Below the pieces are notes generated by a model. It was given only the letters and a program-made list of their open reading frames with translations, was not told the origin of the DNA and searched no databases. Below are positions 1 through 6,831 of a stretch of 14,528 nucleotides of DNA, piece by piece. Positions within the stretch are counted from its first letter, which is position 1; each line of letters opens with the position of its first letter. Origin of the DNA: an uncultured Bacteroidaceae bacterium (GTDB taxonomy: Bacteria; Bacteroidota; Bacteroidia; Bacteroidales; Bacteroidaceae); contig CAJGCJ010000040.1 in the NCBI GenBank assembly GCA_904501775.1, forward strand, positions 1-14,528, written 5' to 3'. The translations under genes and the position numbers were made by a program.

Positions 1-527
1 CCCTGCTCCTCCTTAACCTTCTCGATGATAGCCTCGAATGGGTCAATCTCCTCTTTGCTTGTAGGCTTCATACCCAAAACAACGTCACCGTACATCTGTA
101 CGAAACGACGGTATGAGTCCCATGCAAACTTCTTGTTGCCGGTCTTCTTTGCAAGACCCTCTACAACAACGTCGTTGAGACCGAGGTTAAGGATTGTATC
201 CATCATACCGGGCATAGATGCGCGTGCACCTGAACGTACCGATACCAACAAGGGGTTGGTGGGGTCGCCGAATGTTGAATTCATCAAGTTCTCGATGTTG
301 TTCACTGCGGCCTCAACCTCTGCCTTGAGAAGCTCGATAACCTTAGCCTTACCAAGGCTGTAGTACTCGCCACAAACCTCAGTTGTGATGGTGAATCCGG
401 GAGGAACGGGGATGCCGATGAGGTTCATCTCCGCCAAGTTAGCACCTTTACCTCCTAACAAGTTTCTCATTGACGCGTTACCTTCAGCAAGACCATTACC
501 AAAGGTATAGACTCTTTTGTCTGCCAT
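1..527 (-). CDS. ppdK: Pyruvate, phosphate dikinase, N-terminal part (cut by window edge)
   Basis: PPDK interconverts pyruvate, ATP and phosphate with phosphoenolpyruvate, AMP and pyrophosphate in the cytoplasm; in anaerobes it often serves as a reversible PEP/pyruvate step. Only the first 175 codons are here, out of about 900 in the family. The reading frame starts at the ATG at 527-525 (MADKRVYTFGNG) and stays open to position 1. Visible family features are the start of the ATP-grasp nucleotide-binding domain: the GGKGANLAEM segment (residues 25-34), the PVPPGFTITTE segment (40-50), and the signature SVRSGARASMPGMMDTILN near residues 96-115. The phosphohistidine and PEP-binding domains lie outside the window. 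The gene is divergent from rlmD and has its own promoter and a hairpin in its leader. Identification is secure from these motifs. Confidence 0.95.
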   Translation of the reverse strand, partial: MADKRVYTFGNGLAEGNASMRNLLGGKGANLAEMNLIGIPVPPGFTITTEVCGEYYSLGKAKVIELLKAEVEAAVNNIENLMNSTFGDPTNPLLVSVRSGARASMPGMMDTILNLGLNDVVVEGLAKKTGNKKFAWDSYRRFVQMYGDVVLGMKPTSKEEIDPFEAIIEKVKEEQ

Positions 528-596
528 AATTTTTTGAGTTTATTATGTTACTGTTAGTTAATAAATATATTTGAATCACAATTTGTCTTTGCAGAC

Positions 597-614
597 GAAA
601 GGGCAGTCCCTTTC
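597..614 (-). other. Hairpin at the predicted 5' end of the ppdK mRNA
   Basis: GAAAGGG and CCCTTTC form a perfect 7-bp stem with a 4-nt loop. With the predicted start near 617, the stem would begin within about 4 nt of the 5' end. It has no U-tract and lies upstream of the gene, so it is more likely an mRNA-stabilising or regulatory structure than a terminator. Confidence 0.5.
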
Positions 615-621
615 TAATTTG

Positions 622-648
622 CAAATATATAAAAAAATGGTTTTGCAA
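622..648 (-). promoter_or_regulatory. Predicted ppdK promoter
   Basis: Read on the minus strand, TATATTTG (629-622) matches the Bacteroidota -7 box TAnnTTTG exactly. TTG (648-646) lies 16 nt upstream of it as a possible -33 element, slightly closer than the usual 19 or so. The transcript would start near 617, giving a leader of about 90 nt. This is inferred from consensus matching only. Confidence 0.55.
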
Positions 649-733
649 CGAAGTTTACTCAGAAAAATATTAGGGCTAATCTTAAAAAAAAAAGATATTG
701 ACTTAAAAGTGCCGATAATAGCGAAAAAGAGTG

Positions 734-741
734 TATTTTTG
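734..741 (+). promoter_or_regulatory. Predicted rlmD -7 box
   Basis: TATTTTTG is an exact match to TAnnTTTG. I see no TTTG at the right distance upstream; a TTGAC at 698-702 is too far away. Transcription would begin near 748, leaving a leader of about 138 nt, unusually long for a housekeeping gene here. The call rests on one box and is moderate. Confidence 0.45.
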
Positions 742-749
742 TAGTCACA

Positions 750-785
750 ATTGGTGTGAGCGCCTCTTTTTTTGTTCGTACCAAT
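750..785 (+). other. 12-bp hairpin at the start of the rlmD leader
   Basis: ATTGGTGTGAGC (750-761) pairs with GTTCGTACCAAT (774-785) as a continuous 12-bp RNA stem with three G-U pairs and a 12-nt pyrimidine-rich loop. It would begin about 2 nt after the predicted transcription start. Half of a 13-nt direct repeat falls in the stem and loop. It could protect the 5' end or have a regulatory role; neither is shown. Confidence 0.45.
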
Positions 786-885
786 GCAGAAGCGCCTCTT
801 TTTCGTGGCTGTACAATTTTAAAGAAAACTGTGTCTTGTCGTGGCAAAATGGCATTATCGGCAAGCTGTAACATACTTATAACAG

Positions 886-2310
886 ATGGCAAGAAAAAAG
901 AAACAATTACCCCTGCTCGAGCAGATAAAGATAACAGGCGTAGCCGCCGAGGGCAAGGCTCTGGCACGTGTCGACGACCTTGTAGTGTTTGTACCTTTCG
1001 TGGTTCCCGGAGATGTGGTCGACCTTCAGGTGCGTCGCAAGAAACACAGTTATGCCGAGGCAGAGGCTGTAAAATTCCATGAATATTCAACCGAGCGCGA
1101 TACTCCATTCTGTAAACATTACGGGGTGTGCGGCGGATGCAAATGGCAATGTCTGGCTTACGAACACCAGTTGAAATATAAACAGCAGCAGGTTGTGGAT
1201 GCTCTCACTCGCATAGGTAAGGTTGAACTGCCTCCTGTAATGCCCATCCTCGGCTCGCAGCGTACAAAAGCCTATCGTAACAAACTCGAGTTTACTTTCA
1301 GTAACAAACGATGGCTTACATGGGAAGAGGTCGAGCAGCAGACAAAATATGAGCACATGAATGCGCTCGGTTTTCATATACCCGGGGCATTTGATAAGGT
1401 TCTCGACATTGAGGAGTGTGCCCTTATGCCATCGTTGAATAACGAAATACGTAATGCTATCCGCGATTTCGCAGTCCGTGAAGAGATACCTTTCTTCGAC
1501 TTGCGTTCGCAGACAGGCGTGTTGCGCAATATGATGTTGCGCACATCGGCAACAGGAGAAGTGATGCTGCTGCTGCAGGCTAAGATCGAGGATGATGCTC
1601 AGATGGAGATGCTGAAGCGTGTGCTTCAGTTCGTTGCCGATGAGTTTCCGCAGATTACATCGCTACTGTATGTCATTAACAATAAATGCAATGACACTTT
1701 CGGAGATCTCGATGTCTTCACCTTCAAGGGAACTGATGTTATATATGAAGAGATGGAAGGCCTGCGATTCAAGGTCGGCCCGAAATCGTTCTATCAGACC
1801 AATAGCGAACAAGCTTATAACTTATATAAGGTCGCACGCGATTTCGCCGGTCTCACCGGTAATGAGGTTGTCTACGACCTCTACACAGGAACCGGTACCA
1901 TTGCCAATTTTGTAGCGCGCAAAGCGCGTAAGGTGGTTGGAATAGAGTATGTCGAGGATGCGGTAATTGATGCCCGTACAAATTCCGAGCTTAACGGTCT
2001 CGATAACCTCACATTCTTTGCCGGTGATATGAAGGATATACTTACCCGCGAGTTTATCGAGGAGCATGGCCGTCCCGATGTCATCATAACTGACCCTCCA
2101 CGCGCCGGAATGCACAACGATGTTATAGATACAATACTTTTTGCGGCTCCCCTCCGTATAGTGTATGTCAGCTGTAACCCGGCGACACAGGCACGCGACT
2201 TGTCGTTGCTCGACAAGGATTATAAAGTGATGGCTGTTCAGCCCGTAGATATGTTCCCACACACGCATCATGTCGAGAATGTGGTGCTCTTGCAGCGACG
2301 TGAAGAATAA
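886..2310 (+). CDS. rlmD: 23S rRNA (uracil-5-)-methyltransferase, RlmD/RumA type
   Basis: This enzyme makes 5-methyluridine in 23S rRNA (U1939 for E. coli RlmD) using S-adenosylmethionine. The 474-residue protein shows the full family layout. A TRAM RNA-binding domain covers about residues 9-68. Four cysteines spaced as in RumA (C76, C82, C85 and distant C178) suit a 4Fe-4S cluster. The SAM site is DLYTGTGTIA (331-340), followed by TDPPRAG (402-408), the catalytic C430 in VSCNPAT, and the FPHTHHVE end motif with E464 as the likely general base. The ATG at 886 gives a normal basic N-terminus, with no Shine-Dalgarno sequence. Bacteroidota often carry several paralogues of this family, so the exact uridine modified (U1939, U747 or both) cannot be read from sequence. 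It is the first gene of a packed run; the next starts 14 nt downstream. Confidence 0.92.
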   Translation: MARKKKQLPLLEQIKITGVAAEGKALARVDDLVVFVPFVVPGDVVDLQVRRKKHSYAEAEAVKFHEYSTERDTPFCKHYGVCGGCKWQCLAYEHQLKYKQQQVVDALTRIGKVELPPVMPILGSQRTKAYRNKLEFTFSNKRWLTWEEVEQQTKYEHMNALGFHIPGAFDKVLDIEECALMPSLNNEIRNAIRDFAVREEIPFFDLRSQTGVLRNMMLRTSATGEVMLLLQAKIEDDAQMEMLKRVLQFVADEFPQITSLLYVINNKCNDTFGDLDVFTFKGTDVIYEEMEGLRFKVGPKSFYQTNSEQAYNLYKVARDFAGLTGNEVVYDLYTGTGTIANFVARKARKVVGIEYVEDAVIDARTNSELNGLDNLTFFAGDMKDILTREFIEEHGRPDVIITDPPRAGMHNDVIDTILFAAPLRIVYVSCNPATQARDLSLLDKDYKVMAVQPVDMFPHTHHVENVVLLQRREE

Positions 2311-2324
2311 TAAAGAATTACAGA

Positions 2325-3215
2325 ATGATTATGCGTAAAAAAACAAATACTCCCCTTGTCTTTAAGGTAACCGGCGAGGCGCAGTTGTTGCCGTTTATAA
2401 TGGAGAAGATGCACGGCATCAGCCGTAACCGCGCCAAGGCTTTGATAACCAATCGTGTGGTGCTTGTCGACAATAAGATAACAACATATCCCTTGACTGT
2501 GCTTGTTCCGGGACAGGTGGTGCAGATTGACCGTTCAAAGCACAAGATGACTTTCCATAGCAACGACCTCGATATTGTATACGAAGACCCTTATTTGTTG
2601 GTTATCGACAAGCGTCCCGGTCTTTTGTCAATGAGCAACAACACTCGTCAAGAGACGGCGCAATCGGTTCTTAACCGTTATCTCGAGAAGGGTGGTGGTC
2701 GCAATACAGCGCATCTTGTCCACCGTCTCGACCGCGATACTTCGGGCCTGATGCTATATGCCAAGGATGTGCAGACGCAGCAGTCGTTCATACAGGGATG
2801 GCGCGAGCTTGTGACCGACCGCCGTTATGTCGCTCTTGTTTCGGGCGAGGTAGAGAAGAACGAGGGTGACATACGTTCGTGGCTCACCGAGGATAAGCGT
2901 TTCATTACCCATTCAAGCCCTGTTGACAATGGCGGAAAATTTGCGCATACACATTACAGAGTGTTGCAAAGGGCAAACGGATATTCACTTGTGGAGCTTG
3001 AACTCGAGACAGGCCGAAAGAACCAGATTCGTGTTCACATGGCCGAGATAGGTCATCCTGTTGTTGGCGACCGTAAATATGGCAATGATGACGATTCTAT
3101 CCGTCGTTTGGCGCTTCATGCTTATATGCTCTGTTTTCGTCATCCTGTAACTGGTAAATATCTCCGTTTTGAGACTCCTCTTCCATTGAGTTTTGAAAAG
3201 TGCCTTAATGACTGA
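2325..3215 (+). CDS. RluA/RluD-family rRNA pseudouridine synthase
   Basis: The enzyme converts specific uridines in structured RNA, most likely 23S rRNA, to pseudouridine without a cofactor. Of 296 residues, about 20-70 form an S4 RNA-binding domain (GISRNRAKALITNRVVLVD is typical), followed by the catalytic domain. HRLDRDTSG (133-141) contains the catalytic Asp, D136. The later family motif GRKNQIRVHMAEIGHPVVGD (230-249) is intact. The length fits RluD-like proteins. Two starts are possible, ATG 2325 or ATG 2331 (MRKKTNTP); neither has a clear ribosome-binding site. It follows rlmD by 14 nt and overlaps the next gene by 8 nt, so the three are probably cotranscribed. The family is certain; which uridines it modifies is not. 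Confidence 0.92.
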   Translation: MIMRKKTNTPLVFKVTGEAQLLPFIMEKMHGISRNRAKALITNRVVLVDNKITTYPLTVLVPGQVVQIDRSKHKMTFHSNDLDIVYEDPYLLVIDKRPGLLSMSNNTRQETAQSVLNRYLEKGGGRNTAHLVHRLDRDTSGLMLYAKDVQTQQSFIQGWRELVTDRRYVALVSGEVEKNEGDIRSWLTEDKRFITHSSPVDNGGKFAHTHYRVLQRANGYSLVELELETGRKNQIRVHMAEIGHPVVGDRKYGNDDDSIRRLALHAYMLCFRHPVTGKYLRFETPLPLSFEKCLND

Positions 3216-3762
3216 TACTGTCCGCATTATAATACTCGCTATGTTGCTGTGCGCATTACCACGGTTGTCGTGCGCGCAGTTTCTGCAACGGAACGACTCG
3301 GTTGTTCATCTGTTGAAGGGTGAGTCTGCCGTTCCGTCACGCCTGAATGAAAAAACGGCCGAAGAAAAGAAAAATAAGAAGAGATCGGCCGGTGTACCCC
3401 ATAAAAAGGAGAAAAAGAAGGCTGCAAAGAAAAAATCGGAGAAGAAAAAGGGCGCTGCCGTAAAGAGCAAGAGTGCAAAAAAAACCGTCGTCGATTCTGT
3501 TAAGTATAATGCTCCTCAGTATCGTCTGGGGCAACGTGTGATAATGCGTGGCGACTCGGGCAGGGATGTGAAGAGTCTTGCCAATATTCTTGTGAAGCGT
3601 CTCTTTCTTGACGAAAAGGATATCATATACACTGCTGACGGCGGTGTGTTGTACGATGGCGAGATTGTGCGTGCTGTGCTGCTCTTTCAAAAAGTGTCGG
3701 GGCTATATGAGGATGGAATGGTAGGTACTCCCACTCTCAAGGCTCTCCGTAAAAGAAAATAG
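3208..3762 (+). CDS. Secreted lysine-rich protein with peptidoglycan-binding-like domain
   Basis: The 184-residue protein begins with a hydrophobic signal sequence (residues 5-23, ending LSCA before Q24). The residue at -3 of C22 is Arg, so signal peptidase I cleavage after SCA is likelier than lipidation. A strongly basic, low-complexity linker with many KKK runs covers about 47-93. The C-terminus (106-182) resembles a PG_binding_1 repeat: LGQRVIMRGDSGRDVKSLAN, a middle YDGEIVRAVLLFQK and a final GMVGTPTLKAL. I infer a periplasmic protein touching peptidoglycan; no catalytic domain is present. I chose ATG 3208, which overlaps the pseudouridine synthase stop by 8 nt and gives a clean signal peptide; ATG 3193 would add five residues and a longer overlap. 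The partner or substrate is unknown. Confidence 0.75.
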   Translation: MTDTVRIIILAMLLCALPRLSCAQFLQRNDSVVHLLKGESAVPSRLNEKTAEEKKNKKRSAGVPHKKEKKKAAKKKSEKKKGAAVKSKSAKKTVVDSVKYNAPQYRLGQRVIMRGDSGRDVKSLANILVKRLFLDEKDIIYTADGGVLYDGEIVRAVLLFQKVSGLYEDGMVGTPTLKALRKRK

Positions 3763-3837
3763 CTTCAAATGTTAAACAATCCTGCATACGCTGTGTTTCA
3801 AATATAAACCATTCCCGATAGAGAAAAACCTTCTTCC

Positions 3838-4752
3838 ATGTCCTTTCTGCTCTTGATATTATATAGCCTTGCAGCATTGTCTGTTATAATTTCGCCTAAT
3901 ATAATCTGCGCCTATGTTGTCAACTCGGCTGTGCTTCTTGTGTTTGTCGTGGCGACTGCTCTTTATATATTCAGATTCTCTCTCTTTGGTTCAAAGGAAT
4001 ATACTGCAGATATGTTGGACGGTGTTGAAATAATAGCTCATCGCGGAAATAGCGGACATGCTCCCGAAAATTCATTGCAAAGTGTCACTGATGCGATGGC
4101 TCTTGGTGTGGATGCGGTAGAGGTAGATGTGCAAATGGCTGCTGATGGCGAGCTTGTGGTTTTTCACGACGCCGTTCTTTCGGGCAAGACAAGCCTCTCG
4201 GGCAAGCTGTCGCAGTATACGTCTGAAGAGTTGCGCTGCGCAACATTGCTTTGCGGAGAGCAGGATACAGCTGTTCATACAATCCCTATGCTTGCCGATG
4301 TCCTTGAACTTGTTGATGGTAAATGCCGTCTGCTCATAGATGTAAAATGCGACAACAGTAATGCCGAGGCGGTGGCAAAGGCATTAATTAACGAAGTGTC
4401 GCTGTTCGGTGCATCGTCGTGGGTGTCGGTGCAGTCGTTCAATGGCAGGGTATTATCCGAGATTCATCGTCTTGGGCACCCTTTTCCGCTCGAAAAGCTC
4501 TTCTATTTTAAGATACCCTTTTTGCCGTTGGCTTACGATGGTAAATTGACAACCTTCGATTATCAGAAGTACGATTATATATCATCGTTCAATTTTTATT
4601 ACAGGCTTCTTCTCCCTTCTTTGGTCGAGGATATACATTCCCACGGTAAAAAAGTGAAGATGTGGACTGTCGATGCGCCTCAAAAGACACCTGCGCTACA
4701 TGTCGACGGCGTAATAACTGATGATGCCTTGTCGTGGCTCAATATCGAATAA
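3838..4752 (+). CDS. Membrane-anchored glycerophosphodiester phosphodiesterase family protein
   Basis: GDPD enzymes hydrolyse glycerophosphodiesters to glycerol-3-phosphate and an alcohol, recycling phospholipid head groups. Here residues 1-47 are two hydrophobic segments (about 2-24 and 26-47), so the protein is anchored in the inner membrane. The GDPD barrel follows, with HRGNSGHAPEN (68-78) giving H68, R69 and E77, then VEVDVQM with E95 and D97, and FHD with H110: the usual metal ligands and catalytic pair. LLIDVK (165-170) and a late KMWTVD segment also fit the family. The length of 304 residues is normal. The gene starts 75 nt after the previous one, and I see no strong promoter in the gap, so it may be the last gene of the rlmD run. 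A strong terminator follows it. The exact substrate is not readable. Confidence 0.88.
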   Translation: MSFLLLILYSLAALSVIISPNIICAYVVNSAVLLVFVVATALYIFRFSLFGSKEYTADMLDGVEIIAHRGNSGHAPENSLQSVTDAMALGVDAVEVDVQMAADGELVVFHDAVLSGKTSLSGKLSQYTSEELRCATLLCGEQDTAVHTIPMLADVLELVDGKCRLLIDVKCDNSNAEAVAKALINEVSLFGASSWVSVQSFNGRVLSEIHRLGHPFPLEKLFYFKIPFLPLAYDGKLTTFDYQKYDYISSFNFYYRLLLPSLVEDIHSHGKKVKMWTVDAPQKTPALHVDGVITDDALSWLNIE

Positions 4753-4788
4753 TCGTCGCTTTCTAATAAAGTCCGGTAAACAAAACTG

Positions 4789-4823
4789 CAATCTCTTATG
4801 TTAAACATGAGAGATTGTTTTTT
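4789..4823 (+). terminator. Rho-independent terminator between GDPD gene and rubrerythrin
   Basis: CAATCTCTTATG (4789-4800) and CATGAGAGATTG (4806-4817) form a 12-bp stem with one T-G pair and a TTAAA loop, followed at once by TTTTTT (4818-4823). It ends only 20 nt before the rubrerythrin ATG at 4844, which is unusually tight. Confidence 0.85.
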
Positions 4824-4830
4824 ACCTTTT
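4823..4830 (+). promoter_or_regulatory. Weak candidate -7 box for rubrerythrin
   Basis: TACCTTTT differs from TAnnTTTG by one base and overlaps the end of the terminator U-tract. No TTTG lies at the proper distance upstream. If real, the mRNA would start within roughly 10 nt of the start codon, so nearly leaderless. Low confidence. Confidence 0.2.
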
Positions 4831-4843
4831 TAATAATATGATT

Positions 4844-5419
4844 ATGACAACTATCAAAGGAACAATTACCGAACAGAATCTGTTGAAGGCATTTGCCGGT
4901 GAGAGTCAGGCGCGTACGCGCTATACATTCTTTGCGTCAGTGGCCAAGCGCGAGGGTTATGAACAGATAGCATCTGTTTTTCTTGAGACAGCCGATCAGG
5001 AGAAAGAGCATGCCAAGCGTTTCTTCAAGTTCCTCGAGGGTGGCCCGTTAGAGATTACCGCAACTTATCCGGCCGGTAAGATTGGAACTACTTCTGAAAA
5101 TCTTCTGGCTGCAGCGATGGGCGAAAAAGAGGAGTGGGATATACTTTACAAAGATTTTGCCGAGGCTGCCAAGCGCGAGGGGTTTAACGATGTATATGCA
5201 ACATTCAAGGCTATTGCAAGTGTTGAGGCCGAGCACGAACGCCGTTATCTCAAACTGCTGGAGCGTATTACCGATGGCGATTTCTTTCATCGTGACGGAA
5301 AGATATGGTGGCAATGCCGTAACTGCGGATATACAGTAGAGGCCGAGAATGCGCCCAAGGTCTGTCCTGCATGTCTGCATGCGCAGGCATTTTTTGAGCC
5401 TATGAAGCTGAACTATTGA
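4844..5419 (+). CDS. rbr: Rubrerythrin
   Basis: Rubrerythrin is a cytoplasmic non-haem iron peroxidase that reduces hydrogen peroxide to water, an important oxygen-stress defence in anaerobes. The 191-residue protein has the ferritin-like four-helix diiron domain (about 1-145) followed by a C-terminal rubredoxin domain (about 153-190). Diiron-site residues are visible as E20, E53 with H56 (EKEH), E94 and E97 (EKEE), and E128 with H131 (EAEH). The Fe(SCys)4 centre is C158-X2-C161 and C174-X2-C177. I prefer ATG 4844, giving the usual MTTIKGT start; ATG 4838 adds two residues. The gene appears to stand alone: a terminator lies just upstream and a long hairpin downstream, and its neighbour converges. 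I see no convincing regulator site. Confidence 0.96.
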   Translation: MTTIKGTITEQNLLKAFAGESQARTRYTFFASVAKREGYEQIASVFLETADQEKEHAKRFFKFLEGGPLEITATYPAGKIGTTSENLLAAAMGEKEEWDILYKDFAEAAKREGFNDVYATFKAIASVEAEHERRYLKLLERITDGDFFHRDGKIWWQCRNCGYTVEAENAPKVCPACLHAQAFFEPMKLNY

Positions 5420-5461
5420 TATGTGGGCTTGTTAGCATAAGCCCCATTGTGCGTCTGGGTA

Positions 5462-5501
5462 ACGATAAAGAGCTGATGCAAAAACATCAGCTCTTTATCG
5501 T
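5462..5501. terminator. 17-bp perfect inverted repeat between convergent genes
   Basis: The arms 5462-5478 and 5485-5501 (core AAAGAGCTGATG / CATCAGCTCTTT) are perfectly complementary over 17 bp with a 6-nt CAAAAA loop. It lies between rubrerythrin (+) and the nuclease gene (-), so it probably ends transcription from both sides. No long U-tract follows on either strand, which is why I do not rate it higher. A smaller stem (GGGCTT 5425-5430 with AAGCCC 5439-5444) precedes it. Confidence 0.7.
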
Positions 5502-5518
5502 GTTATATGCGTTTTCTG

Positions 5519-6400
5519 TTAGTTGAGTCCTCGCCAATGCGATTTCTCGTATAATCCCTCGACTGCATTCTCGAGTTTGTCGGGCAGGTTGCAGAAGAAG
5601 TCTATTCCTGTCTTCTCTTCAAGCTCGTCAATAGTCATTGCATAATCCGATACTGTGCCGGGCAAATAGCTCTTATGTTCGAACATCACGCCGACCGCCT
5701 TGTATTTGTTGCTGTAGCGGCACAGTATTGCCATGAAATAGTGTTTAGGTACTGTGATGCAGGTGCCATCTTGTGTATATTCTCCCTCTCTTATGGTGCC
5801 TCCCTTTACAACGTAAAGAGTATCGCAAAAACCGCTGTTGCGTCCCCAGCCTTGTACAAGTCCTTCGAGATCGCTCCATAGACCGGTGTTAAATCGGCTT
5901 ATCATGGGCGAGATGTTGCTGTAATAGAAGGTCTGTTCGTTGGCATCTTTTGAATATACCCTGTCGTACGATGCAACAAGGTGTCCGCGCACATATCCGT
6001 TCCAGTTAATCTCTTCTTTTGTGAATACGGCGTTTTGGGGTAGCTCGGGGTCGGGCTGGAATGGGTCACCTCTCCATTCGGTATTATCCCAATTGTCGCG
6101 TTTCCAGTTGATTGCGCGGTTGCTTGCATCAAAAGTGAATGCAGTCCATCTGCAATGCTTGCGCTCAGGTGCGTGTGCAAGGCTGTATGTGATGTTTTCT
6201 TTGCCGTTTACAGTGGTGCTGTGTGTAATGAAGAGATCCTCGTTGCTAAGTGCCGGGATTTCAATGCGTGTGCTATGCTTGTCGCCTCTTGTGTTGGCGT
6301 TCCTGTTGTTTGAATCGATGTGCGATGGCAGGTCATCGCTGCTGCATGCAACTGCTGTTATCGATGCTATGGCTATGGCGATTCGTGCAAATAGTCTCAT
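5519..6400 (-). CDS. DNA/RNA non-specific endonuclease, predicted lipoprotein
   Basis: The 293-residue protein resembles the Serratia-type (beta-beta-alpha metal) nucleases that cut DNA and RNA without sequence preference. A signal peptide ends in AVACSS, so C19 is probably lipidated; its -3 residue is Ala, not the usual Leu, but the rest fits. A polar linker leads into the nuclease domain (about 55-270). Active-site residues align well: RGH with H140 as general base, and N171 and E179 in the FNTGLWSDLE segment, spaced 8 apart as N119 and E127 are in the Serratia enzyme. The usual DRGH is VRGH here. An exported position suggests scavenging of nucleic acids or defence outside the cytoplasm, but this is inference. 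It lies 104 nt downstream of rpmE2, behind that gene's terminator; I find no clear promoter in the gap. Confidence 0.85.
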   Translation of the reverse strand: MRLFARIAIAIASITAVACSSDDLPSHIDSNNRNANTRGDKHSTRIEIPALSNEDLFITHSTTVNGKENITYSLAHAPERKHCRWTAFTFDASNRAINWKRDNWDNTEWRGDPFQPDPELPQNAVFTKEEINWNGYVRGHLVASYDRVYSKDANEQTFYYSNISPMISRFNTGLWSDLEGLVQGWGRNSGFCDTLYVVKGGTIREGEYTQDGTCITVPKHYFMAILCRYSNKYKAVGVMFEHKSYLPGTVSDYAMTIDELEEKTGIDFFCNLPDKLENAVEGLYEKSHWRGLN

Positions 6401-6440
6401 TTTCTTATGATTGTCGTTTGGCGGAATGATTCTGGGGGGA

Positions 6441-6475
6441 ATAAAAAAGGTGTATTAAGAACCCTTAATACACCT
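6441..6475 (-). terminator. Rho-independent terminator of rpmE2
   Basis: Read on the minus strand, AGGTGTATTAAG (6475-6464) and CTTAATACACCT (6459-6448) pair over 12 bp with a GGTT loop, and the downstream half of the stem runs into a T-tract (6448-6443). It lies just after the rpmE2 stop and before the nuclease gene. Confidence 0.85.
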
Positions 6476-6504
6476 GCATGCTTGTATTACTTTTCAGCAC
6501 TTTA

Positions 6505-6759
6505 TTACTTCTTCATTGTCTTACCATAACGGCTCATGAACTTGTCTACGCGACCTGCGGTATCCACAAGCTTGGCCTTACCAGTGTAGAAGGGGTGAGA
6601 AGTGTTAGATATCTCGAGCTTGATAAGGGGATAAGTCTCGCCCTCGAACTCGATAGTGTCCTTTGTGTTGCAGCAAGACTGTGAAAGGAAGCAATCTCCA
6701 TTTGACATGTCTTTGAATACAACGGGACGATACGCTGCGGGATGAATGTCTTTTTTCAT
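6505..6759 (-). CDS. rpmE2: 50S ribosomal protein L31, type B
   Basis: L31 is a small protein at the subunit interface of the large ribosomal subunit. The 84 residues begin MKKDIHPAAYRPVVFKD and include SNTSHPFYTGK (51-61) and GRVDKF (69-74), all typical of L31. The paired zinc cysteines of type A L31 are missing; the cysteines present (C23, C29, C30) do not form that pattern, so this is type B. In many bacteria type B forms replace zinc-binding L31 when zinc is scarce, but in Bacteroidota type B may be the main copy, which this window cannot settle. It is a single-gene unit with a strong promoter, a leader of about 68 nt with a hairpin, and its own terminator. Confidence 0.95.
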   Translation of the reverse strand: MKKDIHPAAYRPVVFKDMSNGDCFLSQSCCNTKDTIEFEGETYPLIKLEISNTSHPFYTGKAKLVDTAGRVDKFMSRYGKTMKK

Positions 6760-6794
6760 TTTTCTTTATAGTTTTAAATTTTTATATGCCGTCG

Positions 6795-6813
6795 ACACGC
6801 TCTAAAGAGGTGT
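6795..6813 (-). other. Hairpin in the rpmE2 leader
   Basis: On the minus strand, ACACCTC (6813-6807) pairs with GAG-C-GTGT (6802-6795) as a 7-bp stem with one bulged C and a TTTA loop. It begins about 14 nt after the predicted start of the rpmE2 mRNA. Ribosomal-protein leaders often bind their own product, but nothing here proves that. Confidence 0.35.
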
Positions 6814-6831
6814 ATATAAGCTTTCGAGGTG

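Larger units (their letters stand above)
528..885. other. 358-nt divergent intergenic region between ppdK and rlmD
   Basis: The stretch holds no convincing gene. From left to right it contains the ppdK leader and its hairpin (597-614), the ppdK promoter (622-648), an A-rich block (about 683-693), the predicted rlmD -7 box (734-741), and an rlmD leader of about 138 nt. The leader has a 12-bp hairpin (750-785), a 13-nt direct repeat (759-771 and 791-803) and a weaker 6-bp stem (836-841 with 859-864). Short frames through it are out-of-frame overlaps of rlmD. Confidence 0.6.

Noticed and set aside
25..363. 112-codon plus-strand open frame
   Set aside because: It is antisense to the conserved PPDK N-terminus; the minus-strand protein is unmistakable.
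659..1108. Open frames on both strands across the rlmD leader and 5' end
   Set aside because: They overlap the secure rlmD frame or its leader, show no domain, and have no promoter of their own.
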